Of a stretch of 64,000 nt of DNA, positions 63,463 through 64,000 are shown in pieces. The translations under genes were made by a program, and so were the position numbers. The stretch spans positions 222,501 through 286,500 of the forward strand of contig JACEEZ010020542.1 of NCBI GenBank assembly GCA_016584305.1. Direction: 5' to 3'. The notes below the pieces were generated by a model. That model did no database searches and had not been told where the DNA came from. It saw only the letters and a program-made list of their open reading frames with translations. Numbering within the stretch: position 1 is the first letter of the stretch; the number at the start of each line of letters is the position of its first letter. The stretch is from Chionoecetes opilio (lineage: Eukaryota; Arthropoda; Malacostraca; Decapoda; Majidae).

Positions 63463-64000
63463 GTGAGTGTATTGCCTTTTCGTCCAATATTTTTGGGTTT
63501 AGGGACCATATTGCACAATATTATGTATACAGTGGATGTTTTGGTGATGGCATCTTTACATTGAGCTATATCAGAGGCCTCTCACCCTCATAAGAATTTC
63601 AGTGAGACGTGATTTTAATATCATTGTGCTCCTGCCGCATTAAAATATTTTATTTCTGTGGTATACTTGAATAAGTTATTTTTCACAATATCAGGTTATG
63701 TTTTGGTGATGGCGTCTTTACATTGAGCTATGCCAGAGGCCTCTGACCCTCATATATATTACACGTGATACGTGCTTATAATATTGTGCTCCCGACACTG
63801 TAAATTAGTTTTATTTGGTAAATTTTTACACTAGGACCAGAATTCTTTACACATTTGGGAGTATAGTTTCTGTTTACCTTAATAGATTCTGAGAAACATT
63901 CTCTCAATGAGTTTCCGTCACAAATCACTACTTTCAGAGATATAAGATGCTTTTATTAGGAAGGAGAGTGTATAGAAGGGGGTGCAGTCAGTTCGTTCAC
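63463..64000. repeat. Imperfect direct repeat of about 130 bp
   Basis: GTTTTGGTGATGGCATCTTTACATTGAGCTAT..CAGAGGCCTCT..ACCCTCATA occurs at about 63537-63600 and about 63701-63760, each followed by ATTGTGCTCC. It would lie in the first intron if the exon call is right. No coding sequence seen. Confidence 0.75.

Overview
The window reads as a gene-poor, repeat-rich eukaryotic (arthropod) chromosome. Arthropod origin is suggested by a spliced ionotropic receptor (IR) gene, TTAGG-like repeat arrays, very long (TC)n and (TA)n microsatellites, tRNA-derived SINEs, and Helitron, Penelope, hAT and Tc1 remains. I infer a crustacean, probably a decapod, but nothing here proves the species. No bacterial operon, rRNA gene, CRISPR array or genuine tRNA gene was seen.

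The one convincing host gene lies on the minus strand. Seven exons (47470-47635, 45515-45756, 44427-44611, 23792-24052, 23037-23215, 2679-2826, 2390-2527) join in phase into one open frame of 439 codons including the stop. They encode the ligand-binding and channel part of a divergent IR: S1 lobe, TM1, pore loop, TM3, S2 lobe and TM4. Two introns are about 20 kb each and hold most of the mobile DNA. The 5' exons (signal peptide, N-terminal domain) were not found; they should lie above 47635. A possible first exon of a different, plus-strand gene lies at 63439-63462, behind CRE-like and CCAAT motifs.

Region by region. 0-3 kb holds a Helitron end, a Penelope-like element (PLE) with inverted long repeats, and the last two IR exons. 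3-23 kb (intron) holds tRNA-derived SINEs, foldback elements, a Helitron, a PLE 3' end with a hammerhead-like motif, a hAT with a perfect 8-bp target duplication that contains another Helitron, gypsy RNase H remains, and a 5.3-kb ZBED-type hAT with a SINE and a CACT-ended element nested inside. 23-24 kb holds two IR exons. 24-44 kb (intron) holds an I-type LINE, a TA-flanked TIR element, a fragment of a nuclease-like gene with a CXC domain, a 1.77-kb CACTG-ended transposon with its own gene, a second PLE copy with a MITE in it, and PIF-like elements. 44-48 kb holds three IR exons. 47.8-57.9 kb is a nested repeat block. It includes a 4.0-kb unit (50969-55008) with about 280-bp terminal inverted repeats around a decayed gene for a FEN1/XPG-like nuclease with a cysteine-rich CXC-type tail. 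58-63 kb holds foldback repeats and minisatellites.

Most promising for a poorly described system: the TIR-flanked nuclease/CXC unit at 51-55 kb (a second, diverged relative is at 32 kb), then the CACTG-ended element at 33.6-35.4 kb, and the hammerhead-like motifs conserved in both PLE 3' ends. All similarity calls are from memory of protein families; no database search was run.
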